From CAIYTF01 sp963664845 (lineage in GTDB: Bacteria; Bacteroidota; Ignavibacteria; Ignavibacteriales; Ignavibacteriaceae), in assembly GCA_963664845.1 (NCBI GenBank), contig OY761615.1, forward strand, positions 4,092,001 to 4,156,000: a DNA stretch of 64,000 nucleotides. Direction: 5' to 3'. The notes beneath the pieces were generated by a model that was not told the DNA's origin, did not search any database, and saw only the letters and a list, made by a program, of their open reading frames with translations. Positions 27,333 to 36,542 of this stretch are shown here, one piece after another. A program made the translations under genes and the position numbers. How positions within the stretch are numbered: the stretch's first letter is position 1; every line of letters starts with the position of its first letter.

Positions 27333-27815
27333 TCATTTCTCAGTAAATTTATTTATTAATGCTACCTTTACGCATTCGGGTACGAATTCAGAAACGTCAG
27401 CCTGAAACTGTGCCAGATTCCTGATTATGGATGAATTCAAATACGTATATTTTTCATTTGGCATCATAAACAATGTGCGTACTTCAGAATCCAGTTTGTG
27501 ATTCATTAGTGCCATTTGAAATTCGTATTCAAAATCGCTGATAGCGCGAAGACCCCGGAGAATGGCTAAAGCACCATTCTGACGGGCAAAATCCACCACC
27601 AGTCCATCGAAACAGGCAACTTCCACATTTTCAATATCAACAAGACTCGTTTTCAAAAACGTTAACCGTTCCTCAAGACTAAATAACGGTGTTTTGGCAG
27701 TGTTTATTGCCACTGTTACGATAATTTTATCAAAGAGCACACTTGACCGTTTTATGATATCAATATGACCAAACGTAACTGGATCAAAGGTCCCCGGATA
27801 TATTGCTGTTCTCAT
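27333..27815 (-). CDS. coaD: Phosphopantetheine adenylyltransferase
   Basis: 160 residues, the standard length. The nucleotidyltransferase motif YPGTFDPVTFGHIDII is at the N-terminus, with the second-site ALAILRGLRAISDFEYE and the PNEKYTYLNSSIIR segment (the ISST-like signature) near the C-terminus. It catalyses the penultimate, rate-limiting step of coenzyme A synthesis, adding AMP to 4'-phosphopantetheine. Its usual neighbour, the 16S rRNA methylase gene rsmD, is not upstream here. Confidence 0.96.
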   Translation of the reverse strand: MRTAIYPGTFDPVTFGHIDIIKRSSVLFDKIIVTVAINTAKTPLFSLEERLTFLKTSLVDIENVEVACFDGLVVDFARQNGALAILRGLRAISDFEYEFQMALMNHKLDSEVRTLFMMPNEKYTYLNSSIIRNLAQFQADVSEFVPECVKVALINKFTEK

Positions 27816-28264
27816 ATTTCTTTTCTATTTACGATGTGTAAGATTAATTTGCTGCGTCGGCATAAAATGAAGACAGGCATACCTGATGCCATCTTGTTTT
27901 GCTACACCATAGTGGCGAGCCTGGGCAGCCGGACAGTTTGCTTTCCGCATAATTACCGTATTGCCAATACGGCGATTACCGGTAAATGCGAGAAATAAAT
28001 TACTATGCGTAAATAAATACCAAAAATAAAACCTCTATGCAAGAGCAATAGAACAGAAAGATCTCAGTATCGCATTTTTGTCGTTTTCAGACACCAATTC
28101 CGGATGAGTAACACTTTTTCGGGAGACGTCACTTCCTTGCAATACGGTTAACTGTCAAAATGCAATTAAATATAAAAATTATCAGAACTAAACAAAAAGG
28201 CATTAATCTTCTCCCAAATTATCGTAATTTTCTAAACATAATTTAAATCATTTAAGTTACCGCC
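27816..28264. other. Intergenic region, no gene seen
   Basis: About 450 bp between divergent coaD and the DUF362 gene. Contains a short hairpin near 27956-27972 (CCGTATT-GCC-AATACGG) but no credible ORF, tRNA or riboswitch. Presumably holds both promoters. Confidence 0.4.
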
Positions 28265-29191
28265 ATGAAAAGACGAGATTTTTTTAAAACTTCAGCAATT
28301 CTCGGCCTCTCAACTGCAGTGGGCCTTTCTTCAACAAATATTTTTCCCTATATCTATAGACATTTGCCTGAAGCACCTGCGCTTCCCTTTGACCTGGTTG
28401 CCGTCAAGAATGGCGACCCGGTGCAGATGTTCGACAAAGCCATCTCGGCTATGGGTGGCATGAGTGCATTTGTAAAGAAAAACCAATCTGTCCTTATAAA
28501 ACCCAATATTGGATGGGATGTCACTCCGGAAAAAGCCGCAAACACTAATCCGGCACTTGTGCGCCGGATCATACAGTCCTGTTTTGCTGCCGGCGCCAAA
28601 TCAGTACATGTGTTCGATAACACCTGCGACAACTGGAGCCGCTGTTATAAAAACAGTGGAATTGAAAAAGCAGTCAAAGATGCCGGCGGAATACTTGCCC
28701 CGGGGAATACCGAAAATTATTATCAGGATGTAACCATTAAAGGCGCAAAACGGCTTACGAATGCAAAAGTGCATGAGCTGGTCCTGCATTCCGATGTATT
28801 TATTAACGTTCCCATCCTGAAAAATCACGGTTCCACGAAACTTTCCATTTGTATGAAGAATATGATGGGGGTTGTGTGGGACAGAAAATTTTGGCACCGC
28901 AACGATCTTAATCAGTGCATTGCGGATTACGGCCTTTTCAGAAAACCAGATCTAAACATTGTTGACTGTTATGCCGTGATGAAACAAAACGGACCGCGGG
29001 GTACTTCAGTGGACGACGTGGTAATAATGAAATCGTTGCTGCTCTCGAAGGATATGGTGGCTGCCGATGCTGCCGCCACAAAGCTTTTTGGCATGCAGCC
29101 GGATGATATTTCGTATATTAAATTGGCAGATGAATTGAAAATTGGGACCAAAAATCTTGATAAGATCAGGATTCAACGGTTGAAGGTCTAA
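28265..29191 (+). CDS. Tat-exported DUF362 protein
   Basis: 308 residues. The N-terminus MKRRDFFKTSAILGLS is a twin-arginine signal peptide, so the mature protein is folded in the cytoplasm, perhaps with a cofactor, before export. The body matches DUF362 (VLIKPNIGWD, NTNPALVRRI, NVPILKNHGSTKLSICMKNMMGVV). DUF362 proteins often accompany or contain ferredoxin domains; the biochemical role is not established. It lies 26 bp upstream of the polyferredoxin gene, in the same orientation and with an AAGGTGA ribosome binding site between them, so the two are an operon and likely one redox unit. Confidence 0.85.
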   Translation: MKRRDFFKTSAILGLSTAVGLSSTNIFPYIYRHLPEAPALPFDLVAVKNGDPVQMFDKAISAMGGMSAFVKKNQSVLIKPNIGWDVTPEKAANTNPALVRRIIQSCFAAGAKSVHVFDNTCDNWSRCYKNSGIEKAVKDAGGILAPGNTENYYQDVTIKGAKRLTNAKVHELVLHSDVFINVPILKNHGSTKLSICMKNMMGVVWDRKFWHRNDLNQCIADYGLFRKPDLNIVDCYAVMKQNGPRGTSVDDVVIMKSLLLSKDMVAADAAATKLFGMQPDDISYIKLADELKIGTKNLDKIRIQRLKV

Positions 29192-29217
29192 TTAAGGTGA
29201 AGTCTGCAAGTTAATTC

Positions 29218-30774
29218 ATGTTATATCGCTCTTTAAAAATAGCTCGCGTGGTTTTTTCGCTCCTGGTACTAATTCTCGCATTGGTGCTTTTTGTCGATTT
29301 CACAGGCTTAGTACCGGCTTGGGCTGCTAAACAGTTTGCTTCGCTGCAATTCATTCCCGCCGCGTTAGGTGGGGCCCGTTTGGTAGGCAGCGCGTTGGTT
29401 ATTGCCGCTGCAATTTTGCTCTTGACGTTCCTCTTTGGAAGAGTATATTGCTCAACACTGTGTCCGCTCGGGGTTTTGCAAGATGTGTTTGCATGGATCA
29501 GCCGTAAATTCCGGAAAAAATTCAGATACAAACCGCAGCGTAACTTTCGTATCATCCGGTATATTGTGCTCGCTCTGTCAGCCATTTCATTCATTTTTAG
29601 TGCAGGTTATTTCCTTTCGTGGCTGGACCCCTACAGCAATTTTGGCAGAATATCAGCAATGCTGTTTAAACCGGCTGTGCTCCTCGTTAATAACGGACTC
29701 GCCTTTTTCGCCCAAAAATTTGGCTGGTATTCAGTAGCCCACTATGACTACAAATTTCCTGAACCGGCAGCAATTGCCTGGTCAGTAATTTTCCTGTCTG
29801 GTTTGCTGTTGCTAACCTGGCGGGGTGGCAGAACATTTTGCAACACCCTTTGTCCGGTGGGGGGATTATTGGGCCTGGCAGCAAAATATTCATGGTTCAA
29901 AATCAATATTGACAGCACAGCCTGTAAGAGCTGTGGTGTGTGCGAATGGAAATGTAAGGCGGGTTGTATAGATAAAGAGAACAAGACAATCGACATGGAA
30001 CGCTGCGTGATGTGTTTCAACTGTCTGGACACGTGCCCCACCAGCGTTATGTATTTGCAGACGGGCAAGCCACCCGTATCCGCTAAACCTAAGGCAACCA
30101 TGAATGAACATCGTCGGGATTTGCTAAAAAGCTTCTCATTATTAGGGCTGTTGGCGCTGATACCCGATGGTAAAGTAATTCAGGTGTACAAGGATAGCTT
30201 GCTCAAGATCGTTCGAAAGACGCCTGTTACTCCGCCCGGTTCAACTGCTGCCTACCGGTTTCATGATACCTGCATTGCTTGCTATCTTTGTATAACCAAA
30301 TGCCCCACGCAGGTTCTGCAACCCTCAGTTACCGAATATGGGATCTCCGCATTTATGCAGCCGGTGTTCAATTTCAAATATGGATTCTGTAATTTTGAGT
30401 GCAACGAGTGCTCACAGGTTTGCCCCACCGGTGCCTTACAACCTGTGGAAAAGGAGCAAAAGAAGCTGGTTCAGCTTGGCGTGGCAAAATTTGTTAAGGA
30501 CAATTGTGTGGTCTACACACAAGGTACCGATTGTGGAGCCTGTTCCGAGCATTGTCCCACAAAGGCAGTGCAGATGGTTCCGTATAAAAACCTGACAGCG
30601 CCAGAAGTGACCGAAGAGCATTGCATAGGATGTGGTGCCTGCGAATATGCCTGCCCAACCAAACCATACAAAGCAATATATGTTGAAGGGTTGCCGCTTC
30701 ATGGCCGTGCAACAAAAAAGAAGTCCAAACAACTTGTCCCCGTGAACACTTCCGGGGATGAATTCCCGTTTTAG
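29218..30774 (+). CDS. NapH-NapG-like membrane polyferredoxin
   Basis: 518 residues. The N-terminal 230 residues are a NapH/YccM-like membrane module with hydrophobic helices and two Cys-x3-CP motifs (CSTLCPLG, CNTLCPVG). Then two 4Fe-4S motifs (CKSCGVCEWKC, CVMCFNCLDTCP). Next comes an internal twin-arginine-like segment RRDLLKSFSLLGLLALIP (about 300-317), then a NapG/MauM-like part with four more clusters (CIACYLCITKCP, CNECSQVCPTGAL, CGACSEHCP, CIGCGACEYACP). The layout reads as NapH fused to NapG, predicted to pass electrons from membrane quinol to a periplasmic partner, here perhaps the DUF362 protein. No NapA nitrate reductase gene is nearby, so a nitrate role is not supported. Confidence 0.85.
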   Translation: MLYRSLKIARVVFSLLVLILALVLFVDFTGLVPAWAAKQFASLQFIPAALGGARLVGSALVIAAAILLLTFLFGRVYCSTLCPLGVLQDVFAWISRKFRKKFRYKPQRNFRIIRYIVLALSAISFIFSAGYFLSWLDPYSNFGRISAMLFKPAVLLVNNGLAFFAQKFGWYSVAHYDYKFPEPAAIAWSVIFLSGLLLLTWRGGRTFCNTLCPVGGLLGLAAKYSWFKINIDSTACKSCGVCEWKCKAGCIDKENKTIDMERCVMCFNCLDTCPTSVMYLQTGKPPVSAKPKATMNEHRRDLLKSFSLLGLLALIPDGKVIQVYKDSLLKIVRKTPVTPPGSTAAYRFHDTCIACYLCITKCPTQVLQPSVTEYGISAFMQPVFNFKYGFCNFECNECSQVCPTGALQPVEKEQKKLVQLGVAKFVKDNCVVYTQGTDCGACSEHCPTKAVQMVPYKNLTAPEVTEEHCIGCGACEYACPTKPYKAIYVEGLPLHGRATKKKSKQLVPVNTSGDEFPF

Positions 30775-30978
30775 CACGGGAGAATCCGAATAAAATATTC
30801 TTCTTCAAACCGGATTGTTTAGACTGCAAATAACTGCAATTTTACCTGTCGTATCCTCCGCACTTTATTTAAAACAACTGTGTATAAATTTGACACTAAT
30901 TAAGGTATGCCGGATGCTGTTTCATACCACATTTTATTCGTAATTTGGCAATTATTATTAATTAAATCAGTAGTGGAA

Positions 30979-32814
30979 ATGAAGTCAGTTATTTTCAGGT
31001 TTTTCTTTTGCCTCGTAGTCCTTTCCTGTTCGCAGATTTTTGGCCAGTCGTATAAATTTGCCTGGCTTACCGATTTACACATTGGTGCTGCAGGAGCAGA
31101 TTCAGCGCTTTTAAGCTGCGTCGAAAGCATTAACGCGCAGGATAAAATTGCCTTTGTGGTGGTGACCGGGAATATTTCCGAAAAGGGGAAAAACGCTGAA
31201 TTGGAGCAGGCAAAAGAAATTCTTGATAGTCTGAAAGTTAAGTACTACATAATCCCGGGAAGCCACGATACCAGATGGAGCGAAAGCCTGGGGTCAGAAT
31301 TCCGGCGGTTGTGGGGTGACACAAAATTTTGTTTCGAGGAGAAAAGTGCAAAATTTATTGGTCTGAACACCGGAATATTGTGGTGTGGCGGGGGTGGGCA
31401 TATTGATCCGGAAGATATGGCTTGGCTGGATTCGGTTATGATTAACACTCCATCAAAACAGAAGGTCGTTTTCCTTTCCAGCAACCCCATGAACGGCGAG
31501 GTCGATAACTGGTTTGACGCAATAAATGCTTTAGCCAAAGGAAATATCAGGCTTCTGCTTAATGGCGGAGCGCACGACAACCGGCAATCAGAAATTGCAG
31601 GTATTCCGTCATTTACTTCACGACCTGTTTTCAAACAAGGCGAAACTCCTGGTTACACTGTTGCTTCGGTTTTTAAGGACAGCATTCTGTTTTCGGAAAT
31701 GCTGACCGATAACTCAGTACATGACTGGGGAGCTGCAGCGCTTTCGGAAAAGTATGCAGTCGGAACCATTGACTCGACTGGGTTTGATAATTATATGGTC
31801 GAGTTTAACTGGATGATCGAATTAAAGAAAACAATCACCGCTCCCGTTACAGTGGCTAATAATAAGATATTTGCTTCCACTGCTGCAGGAGATATCTTTT
31901 GCTTTGATATGAAGGGGAACACCTTGTGGAATGTTCAGGCACATGCGCCGGTGAGCGGGCAAATTGCGATAGCACAAGCGACCGGCGTTGTTGCAACCAT
32001 TGACGGCGATATTCTCACCTTTGACGCCGAAACCGGTAAACTGATCCAGAGCATTGGAACCGGAGAGGCGCTCACTTCATCTCCACTGATTATTAAGATC
32101 CCTTATCAGAATGACGAAGCGCAAGCCGTTATTGTAGGAACTGCCGGTGGGAAACTGCTTTGCTTTGAACTTTCATCTTTGACACTGATTTGGGAGAACA
32201 AGAATGCTGCAGGGATGATCCAGCGCAGTCCGGTTCTCATAAAAGACCGGCTCATATACGGAAGTTGGGATGGCTCACTTTATTGTATTGACAAAACCAG
32301 TGGTGCTCTTAACTGGAAATGGAACGAGTCGAAAAGTTTTTATTATGCACCTGCCGGATGTATGCCGCAAGTTAATGAATCCGGGGTCTACATTTGTACT
32401 CCCGATAAATTCGTTTCCAAAATAGATCTGTTACTGGGTAAAACGCTTTGGCGAAAAAAGGATTTTGATGCTTCGGAATCAATTGGCATGAGCAAAGACA
32501 AGAAGCAGTTATATATAAAGAGCCAGTCCAATAAATTCTATAGTGTTAACGCCGCAGACGGCAAGAAGATTAAAGAGTGGAATTTGAAATACGGATTTGA
32601 TACCACGCCCATTGAACCGCTTGCGCTTGAAGACGGGGCAATGCTGGGAACGAAGAACGGCTATGTGTTTAAGGTGAGTTCTTCAGGTATACAAATATTA
32701 TTTTATATGGGCGCTGCCCGGATTCATAATATTGTACAAAGCGGGGCGAATTCGTTTATTGCCTCCAATATGGATGGAAAGATCGTTTCATTTTCGCTGC
32801 AGGAGGCTCAATGA
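30979..32814 (+). CDS. Exported metallophosphoesterase-like protein with PQQ-type propeller
   Basis: About 611 residues from the ATG at 30979; an upstream ATG at 30907 would add 24 residues ahead of the signal peptide and is unlikely. Signal peptide (MKSVIFRFFFCLVVLSC), then a calcineurin-like phosphoesterase domain (about 25-270) with WLTDLHIG, VVTGNISE, IIPGSHDTRW and NGGAHDNR. The usual GD and GNH metal motifs read GN and GSH here, so activity is doubtful. Residues about 290-605 carry repeats such as GNTLWNVQAH and GALNWKWN of a PQQ-like beta-propeller, suggesting binding or scaffolding. The stop overlaps the start of the HAD gene (ATGA). Confidence 0.82.
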   Translation: MKSVIFRFFFCLVVLSCSQIFGQSYKFAWLTDLHIGAAGADSALLSCVESINAQDKIAFVVVTGNISEKGKNAELEQAKEILDSLKVKYYIIPGSHDTRWSESLGSEFRRLWGDTKFCFEEKSAKFIGLNTGILWCGGGGHIDPEDMAWLDSVMINTPSKQKVVFLSSNPMNGEVDNWFDAINALAKGNIRLLLNGGAHDNRQSEIAGIPSFTSRPVFKQGETPGYTVASVFKDSILFSEMLTDNSVHDWGAAALSEKYAVGTIDSTGFDNYMVEFNWMIELKKTITAPVTVANNKIFASTAAGDIFCFDMKGNTLWNVQAHAPVSGQIAIAQATGVVATIDGDILTFDAETGKLIQSIGTGEALTSSPLIIKIPYQNDEAQAVIVGTAGGKLLCFELSSLTLIWENKNAAGMIQRSPVLIKDRLIYGSWDGSLYCIDKTSGALNWKWNESKSFYYAPAGCMPQVNESGVYICTPDKFVSKIDLLLGKTLWRKKDFDASESIGMSKDKKQLYIKSQSNKFYSVNAADGKKIKEWNLKYGFDTTPIEPLALEDGAMLGTKNGYVFKVSSSGIQILFYMGAARIHNIVQSGANSFIASNMDGKIVSFSLQEAQ

Positions 32815-33467
32815 CCGCCAACCGTTTCAAGGGAATTATTTTTGATATAGATGGCACCCTTTCTTCAACCAACGAGTTGATATTCGCATCGTTCAACCAT
32901 GTGGCAGAAAAGTATCTGAAGAAAAAGTTGAGCGACGAAGAGATCATTGCTTTGTTCGGTCCACCGGAAGACATCATTATTGAAAAACTTTTCCCGGAAG
33001 TTCATGCCAAAGTTAAGGAAGATTATTACCGCTATTATGAAGAAAACCATGGCCAGGTAAATCTCTATGAAGGGCTTTTCCCGCTTTTGGAAAAATTGAA
33101 AAAAAATGGTGTAATACTGGGCATTTTTACCGGTAAAGGCCGGGTTGCTTCCGAAATAACACTCCGTGAGCTTGATATCTACTCCTATTTCAGTCTGCTG
33201 ATCTCCGGGGACGATGTTGTTAAACACAAGCCTAGTGGTGAAGGAATACGAATGTTTTTGGACAAGTTTCATTTACTGCCTGATGATGTGTTAATGATTG
33301 GCGATGCTCCGCCGGATATTTTGGCAGCCCGTGAGACTGGCGTTCACATTGCTTCCGTTGTATGGGACAGCTATGCAAAAGATGAAGTTATCGCGATGAA
33401 CCCTGATTATATTTTTTATACAGCCGAAGAGTTGCAGCAATTTATTTACGTAGGGGATAGGAACTGA
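32811..33467 (+). CDS. HAD-superfamily phosphatase (phosphoglycolate phosphatase-like)
   Basis: 218 residues. HAD motif I FDIDGTLSSTNE (nucleophile Asp), motif II GIFTGKGR, motif III Lys in VVKHKPSGEG and motif IV MIGDAPPDILAA are all present; the helical cap lies between motifs I and II. The fold and cap type match Gph/PpaX-like phosphatases acting on small phosphorylated metabolites; the substrate cannot be named. Cytoplasmic. It starts 4 bp inside the preceding exported phosphoesterase-like gene (ATGA), implying coupled translation although the two products lie in different compartments. Confidence 0.85.
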   Translation: MTANRFKGIIFDIDGTLSSTNELIFASFNHVAEKYLKKKLSDEEIIALFGPPEDIIIEKLFPEVHAKVKEDYYRYYEENHGQVNLYEGLFPLLEKLKKNGVILGIFTGKGRVASEITLRELDIYSYFSLLISGDDVVKHKPSGEGIRMFLDKFHLLPDDVLMIGDAPPDILAARETGVHIASVVWDSYAKDEVIAMNPDYIFYTAEELQQFIYVGDRN

Positions 33468-33894
33468 GCAAAAAAATTCTCTTGGGGTATCTTTTGTAAT
33501 ATCATTTCTCGGGGGCAGTGAAGCCTAAAGTTGGATTGCTGCCGGGTTTGTCTGGTAGTTTGCCAAAACACAGAACTTTCCCTATTTTTACTGCACCTTT
33601 TGCAAAGGATCCTCCATGTTTCTTTGCAGATTCTGGGACGCTGTGGTAATTGGAATCAGGTGGACGTCCGCCGGATTTTCAACGGAACTTTGTGCGGCGT
33701 TATATTACTCTGAAGTGTTTGGCTGTTTATTTACTTATTGGGATTCCCTTCCGTCATTTTCTGCGAGAAGTGTTGTACCCAACGTCAAACAAATTTTCGG
33801 GATTATTTCAGTGCTGTTTCACTGACCTGCTCAAGTTAACGAATTCAGTTGTTGATTACCCTTGGTGGTCAGGTCGATATTAAAAGGAAAAGAA
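33468..33894. other. Intergenic region, no gene seen
   Basis: About 430 bp before the first gene of the T9SS cargo cluster. Short ORFs here are Cys/Leu/Phe-rich with no signal of coding. No hairpin with a T-tract was found. An AAGGA ribosome binding site just precedes the ATG at 33895. Confidence 0.35.
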
Positions 33895-36267
33895 ATGAAA
33901 AAAATGCTTTTGGTGTTATTTGCCGTTGTGCTGTTAAGTGGTGCAGTGTATGCACAACTTCCGACTTCCACGCTTCGTGTTTTACTGAATGGTAAAACCA
34001 GTGATACCACATCAACGTTTTCACTTTGGTTTAAAAATACTTCCACGGCCAGGGTGCAATATGCAATGGGGCAGTTTGTCTTGGATTTTAATGCAACTTG
34101 GCTCAAAGGCACGGCAACCTTGGCCATAGTTTCAAGCGATCTTCCTGTAAATTTACACCCAAGGAATCCTACAATCAGCTTGACAACTAACCCAGGGCAG
34201 TTGCGTTTTGCTACCAGCCCAGTTCCAGGAGCGGGAAACGGGTGCTGGATCAAGGCAGGTGATTCCATTCTTATCTTAACTGCTCAAATTACCTGTCTAA
34301 ACGGATTCACTGCGGTTCCACCCAATTTGGTCTTCCGTAGGGAAAATCCGAAAGTCAGTATTATATACTACATAAATAATTTGCTGGTCGCCGTTACAGA
34401 TTCCTCCACCTTTTTTGATTGGGCCCTTGAGCCACAGATTTCGCTTATTTCTCCAATTGGAGGTGAAGTATTTACTACCAAAACGGATGAATATATTGAA
34501 GGGATGTCCCGTTACATCTCTATTATTAAAATTGAGTATACCCCTGACGATAGGACTTGGTTCACTATTTGTTCTGTGGATGCAGCTGATGGTGTTTTTT
34601 CCATTGATTGGACCCCTCCCAATACACCGTCAACTCATTGCAGAATAAGGGTCAGCGATGTCGATCATCCTGCAGTTTTTGCGGTAAGCCCCAATACGTT
34701 TACTATTCGCGCCGCCATACCGCCTGCTGTTGATCTGCAACTTTCAATAAAGGACAATGCCGGTGGAAATCAATATCTGCGCTTTGGAATAGATCCGGCT
34801 GCCACCGATAGTATTGATGTAGCTCTGGGAGAGACGGAAGCTTCCAAACTAAATACTGTAGGTGTGTTTGACGCCAGATTTATTGGAACACATATTGCAA
34901 TTCCCATTGGATTTGGTTTATATAATGATTACCGTCAAGAAAAATCCTCGTTTTCTGGTAATAAAACATATGAATTAAAATATCAGCCAGCAACAGGGGG
35001 AACAACCATCACTATCCAGTGGGAATTACCGGACAATATTACTGGTGTGCTGCAAGATATATTGACAGGAAATATGGTGAACAAAAAAATGAAAGGGAAT
35101 GACTCCCTTATTATTTCTGATCTCACTATAAGTAATTTAAAAATGACAATTACCTACGGATCTGTCCGTAGCAGTATCAGGATGCTGAAAAATTGGAACT
35201 TGGTGTCTGTACCAGTCGCAACGCCTGATATGAGTCTGTCTTCAGTTTTTCCCAATTCGATCAGTCAGGCTTTTACCTATGACAAGACCTACAGTTCGAC
35301 CACAAGTTTGAGCAATGGAATTGGATATTGGCTTAAGTTTTCCGACAGTACTACATCGACGATTGACGGTGGTGGCATTACCCGTAAAACTATTGCAGTT
35401 GCAAACGAATGGAATCTGTTTGGTGTATACAACACTAGCGTTTCAGTTGGGGCGGTAACCTCTACGCCTTCCAATATTATAACGTCCCCTTTCTATGAGT
35501 ACGATAAGGGCTATAAATTGGCAACGACCTTAATTCCTGGCAAAGGATATTGGGTGCGAACTTCACAAGCTGGCCTTATCAACTTGAATCCAGCACTTGA
35601 AAAGGTGAACGCGATGGCGGAAGTGCTTCCACCAAAAGAATGGGGAAGAATAACAGTATCAGACGCTGCCGGCAGATCGACTACGCTTTATACAGTCGTC
35701 GGTGAGATCCTTACCCAACAACCAATGCGTCAATTCGATTTACCGCCAATGCCGCCGGCCGGGACATTTGATGTTCGTTTCGGCTCGCAAAGCAGTGTCG
35801 AAAAGCTTGGTGCCGCAGCAAAAGATATTTGGATTCAAGGCGCTCGGTATCCTGTTCATATCAGTATTGATGGGGCAGGGCTGGTGCTCAGGGACAAGGC
35901 AACAGGAGGAAAGCTGTTTAGTGCGACGGTGAATGGCAAAAAGTCTGTCCTCCTCTCCAATGAAAACATTGATCGGTTGGAAGTAGCGGCTATTGCTAAG
36001 CCGGTTGCTTTCGGTCTGTTGCAAAACTATCCAAATCCGTTCAATCCAACAACAATAATTACCTATCAGGTGCCGTCCAACGCAATCGTAACAATCAAAC
36101 TGTACGATATACTTGGCAATGAAGTTAAGACGCTGGTGAATGAGCAAAAGGATACCGGCGAGTATACCATTGAACTAAATGCGGCCTCTTTAAGCAGCGG
36201 TGTTTATTTTTATTCGATGAAAGCCAATAGCTTTACTGCAATCAAAAAGCTGATGTTACTAAAATAG
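33895..36267 (+). CDS. Modular T9SS-secreted protein with WNLVSVP and LPPxPP modules
   Basis: 790 residues from the ATG at 33895, chosen because it follows AAAGGAAAAGAA and begins a clean signal peptide (MKKMLLVLFAVVLLSG). Modules in order: an N-terminal beta domain (about 22-165, cohesin-like in feel but not assigned), an Ig-like module (about 175-275, opening SPIGGE), a domain with ATDSIDVALGE and GVFDARF (about 285-425), a paired WNLVSV/WNLFGV module with GKGYWVR (about 430-570), a segment with FDLPPMPPAGTFDVRF, and a T9SS sorting domain (LLQNYPNPFNPTT to KKLMLLK). Shares its last four modules with the protein at 38523-41588. Extracellular; function unknown. Confidence 0.88.
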   Translation: MKKMLLVLFAVVLLSGAVYAQLPTSTLRVLLNGKTSDTTSTFSLWFKNTSTARVQYAMGQFVLDFNATWLKGTATLAIVSSDLPVNLHPRNPTISLTTNPGQLRFATSPVPGAGNGCWIKAGDSILILTAQITCLNGFTAVPPNLVFRRENPKVSIIYYINNLLVAVTDSSTFFDWALEPQISLISPIGGEVFTTKTDEYIEGMSRYISIIKIEYTPDDRTWFTICSVDAADGVFSIDWTPPNTPSTHCRIRVSDVDHPAVFAVSPNTFTIRAAIPPAVDLQLSIKDNAGGNQYLRFGIDPAATDSIDVALGETEASKLNTVGVFDARFIGTHIAIPIGFGLYNDYRQEKSSFSGNKTYELKYQPATGGTTITIQWELPDNITGVLQDILTGNMVNKKMKGNDSLIISDLTISNLKMTITYGSVRSSIRMLKNWNLVSVPVATPDMSLSSVFPNSISQAFTYDKTYSSTTSLSNGIGYWLKFSDSTTSTIDGGGITRKTIAVANEWNLFGVYNTSVSVGAVTSTPSNIITSPFYEYDKGYKLATTLIPGKGYWVRTSQAGLINLNPALEKVNAMAEVLPPKEWGRITVSDAAGRSTTLYTVVGEILTQQPMRQFDLPPMPPAGTFDVRFGSQSSVEKLGAAAKDIWIQGARYPVHISIDGAGLVLRDKATGGKLFSATVNGKKSVLLSNENIDRLEVAAIAKPVAFGLLQNYPNPFNPTTIITYQVPSNAIVTIKLYDILGNEVKTLVNEQKDTGEYTIELNAASLSSGVYFYSMKANSFTAIKKLMLLK

Positions 36268-36542
36268 TATGACTTTGTAGTAGCAAAAAAGAAGTACGGG
36301 TGGTAGACCTTGGCCATCACTATTGGTGTTCTTGTGCTAAGAAGAAGATAATAATGTGAATTTTAGCGCGTCTGTGGATTTTAATCCGGAATACTGAATG
36401 TTATCTGTTTTTTTACTAACTTTAAATGCTTCTTTATAGAATGATGGATCATTGATTTTCTCTGGTTCTAAAAGGCTGCTTCGGTAATTGACCGGAATGA
36501 TGCCAGGTTTTTAGCTTATCCCCCAACTTATCTGGAGATACA

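Noticed and set aside
29218..30774. Periplasmic nitrate reductase accessory gene
   Set aside because: The sequence is NapH/NapG-like, but no napA, napB or other nitrate genes are in the window.
30764..30781. Terminator after the polyferredoxin gene
   Set aside because: A TCCCGT/ACGGGA stem overlaps the stop codon but is only six bp and lacks a T-tract.
33531..33825. Short plus-strand ORFs before the first T9SS cargo gene
   Set aside because: Overlapping frames with Cys/Leu/Phe-rich composition, no ribosome binding site and no domain.
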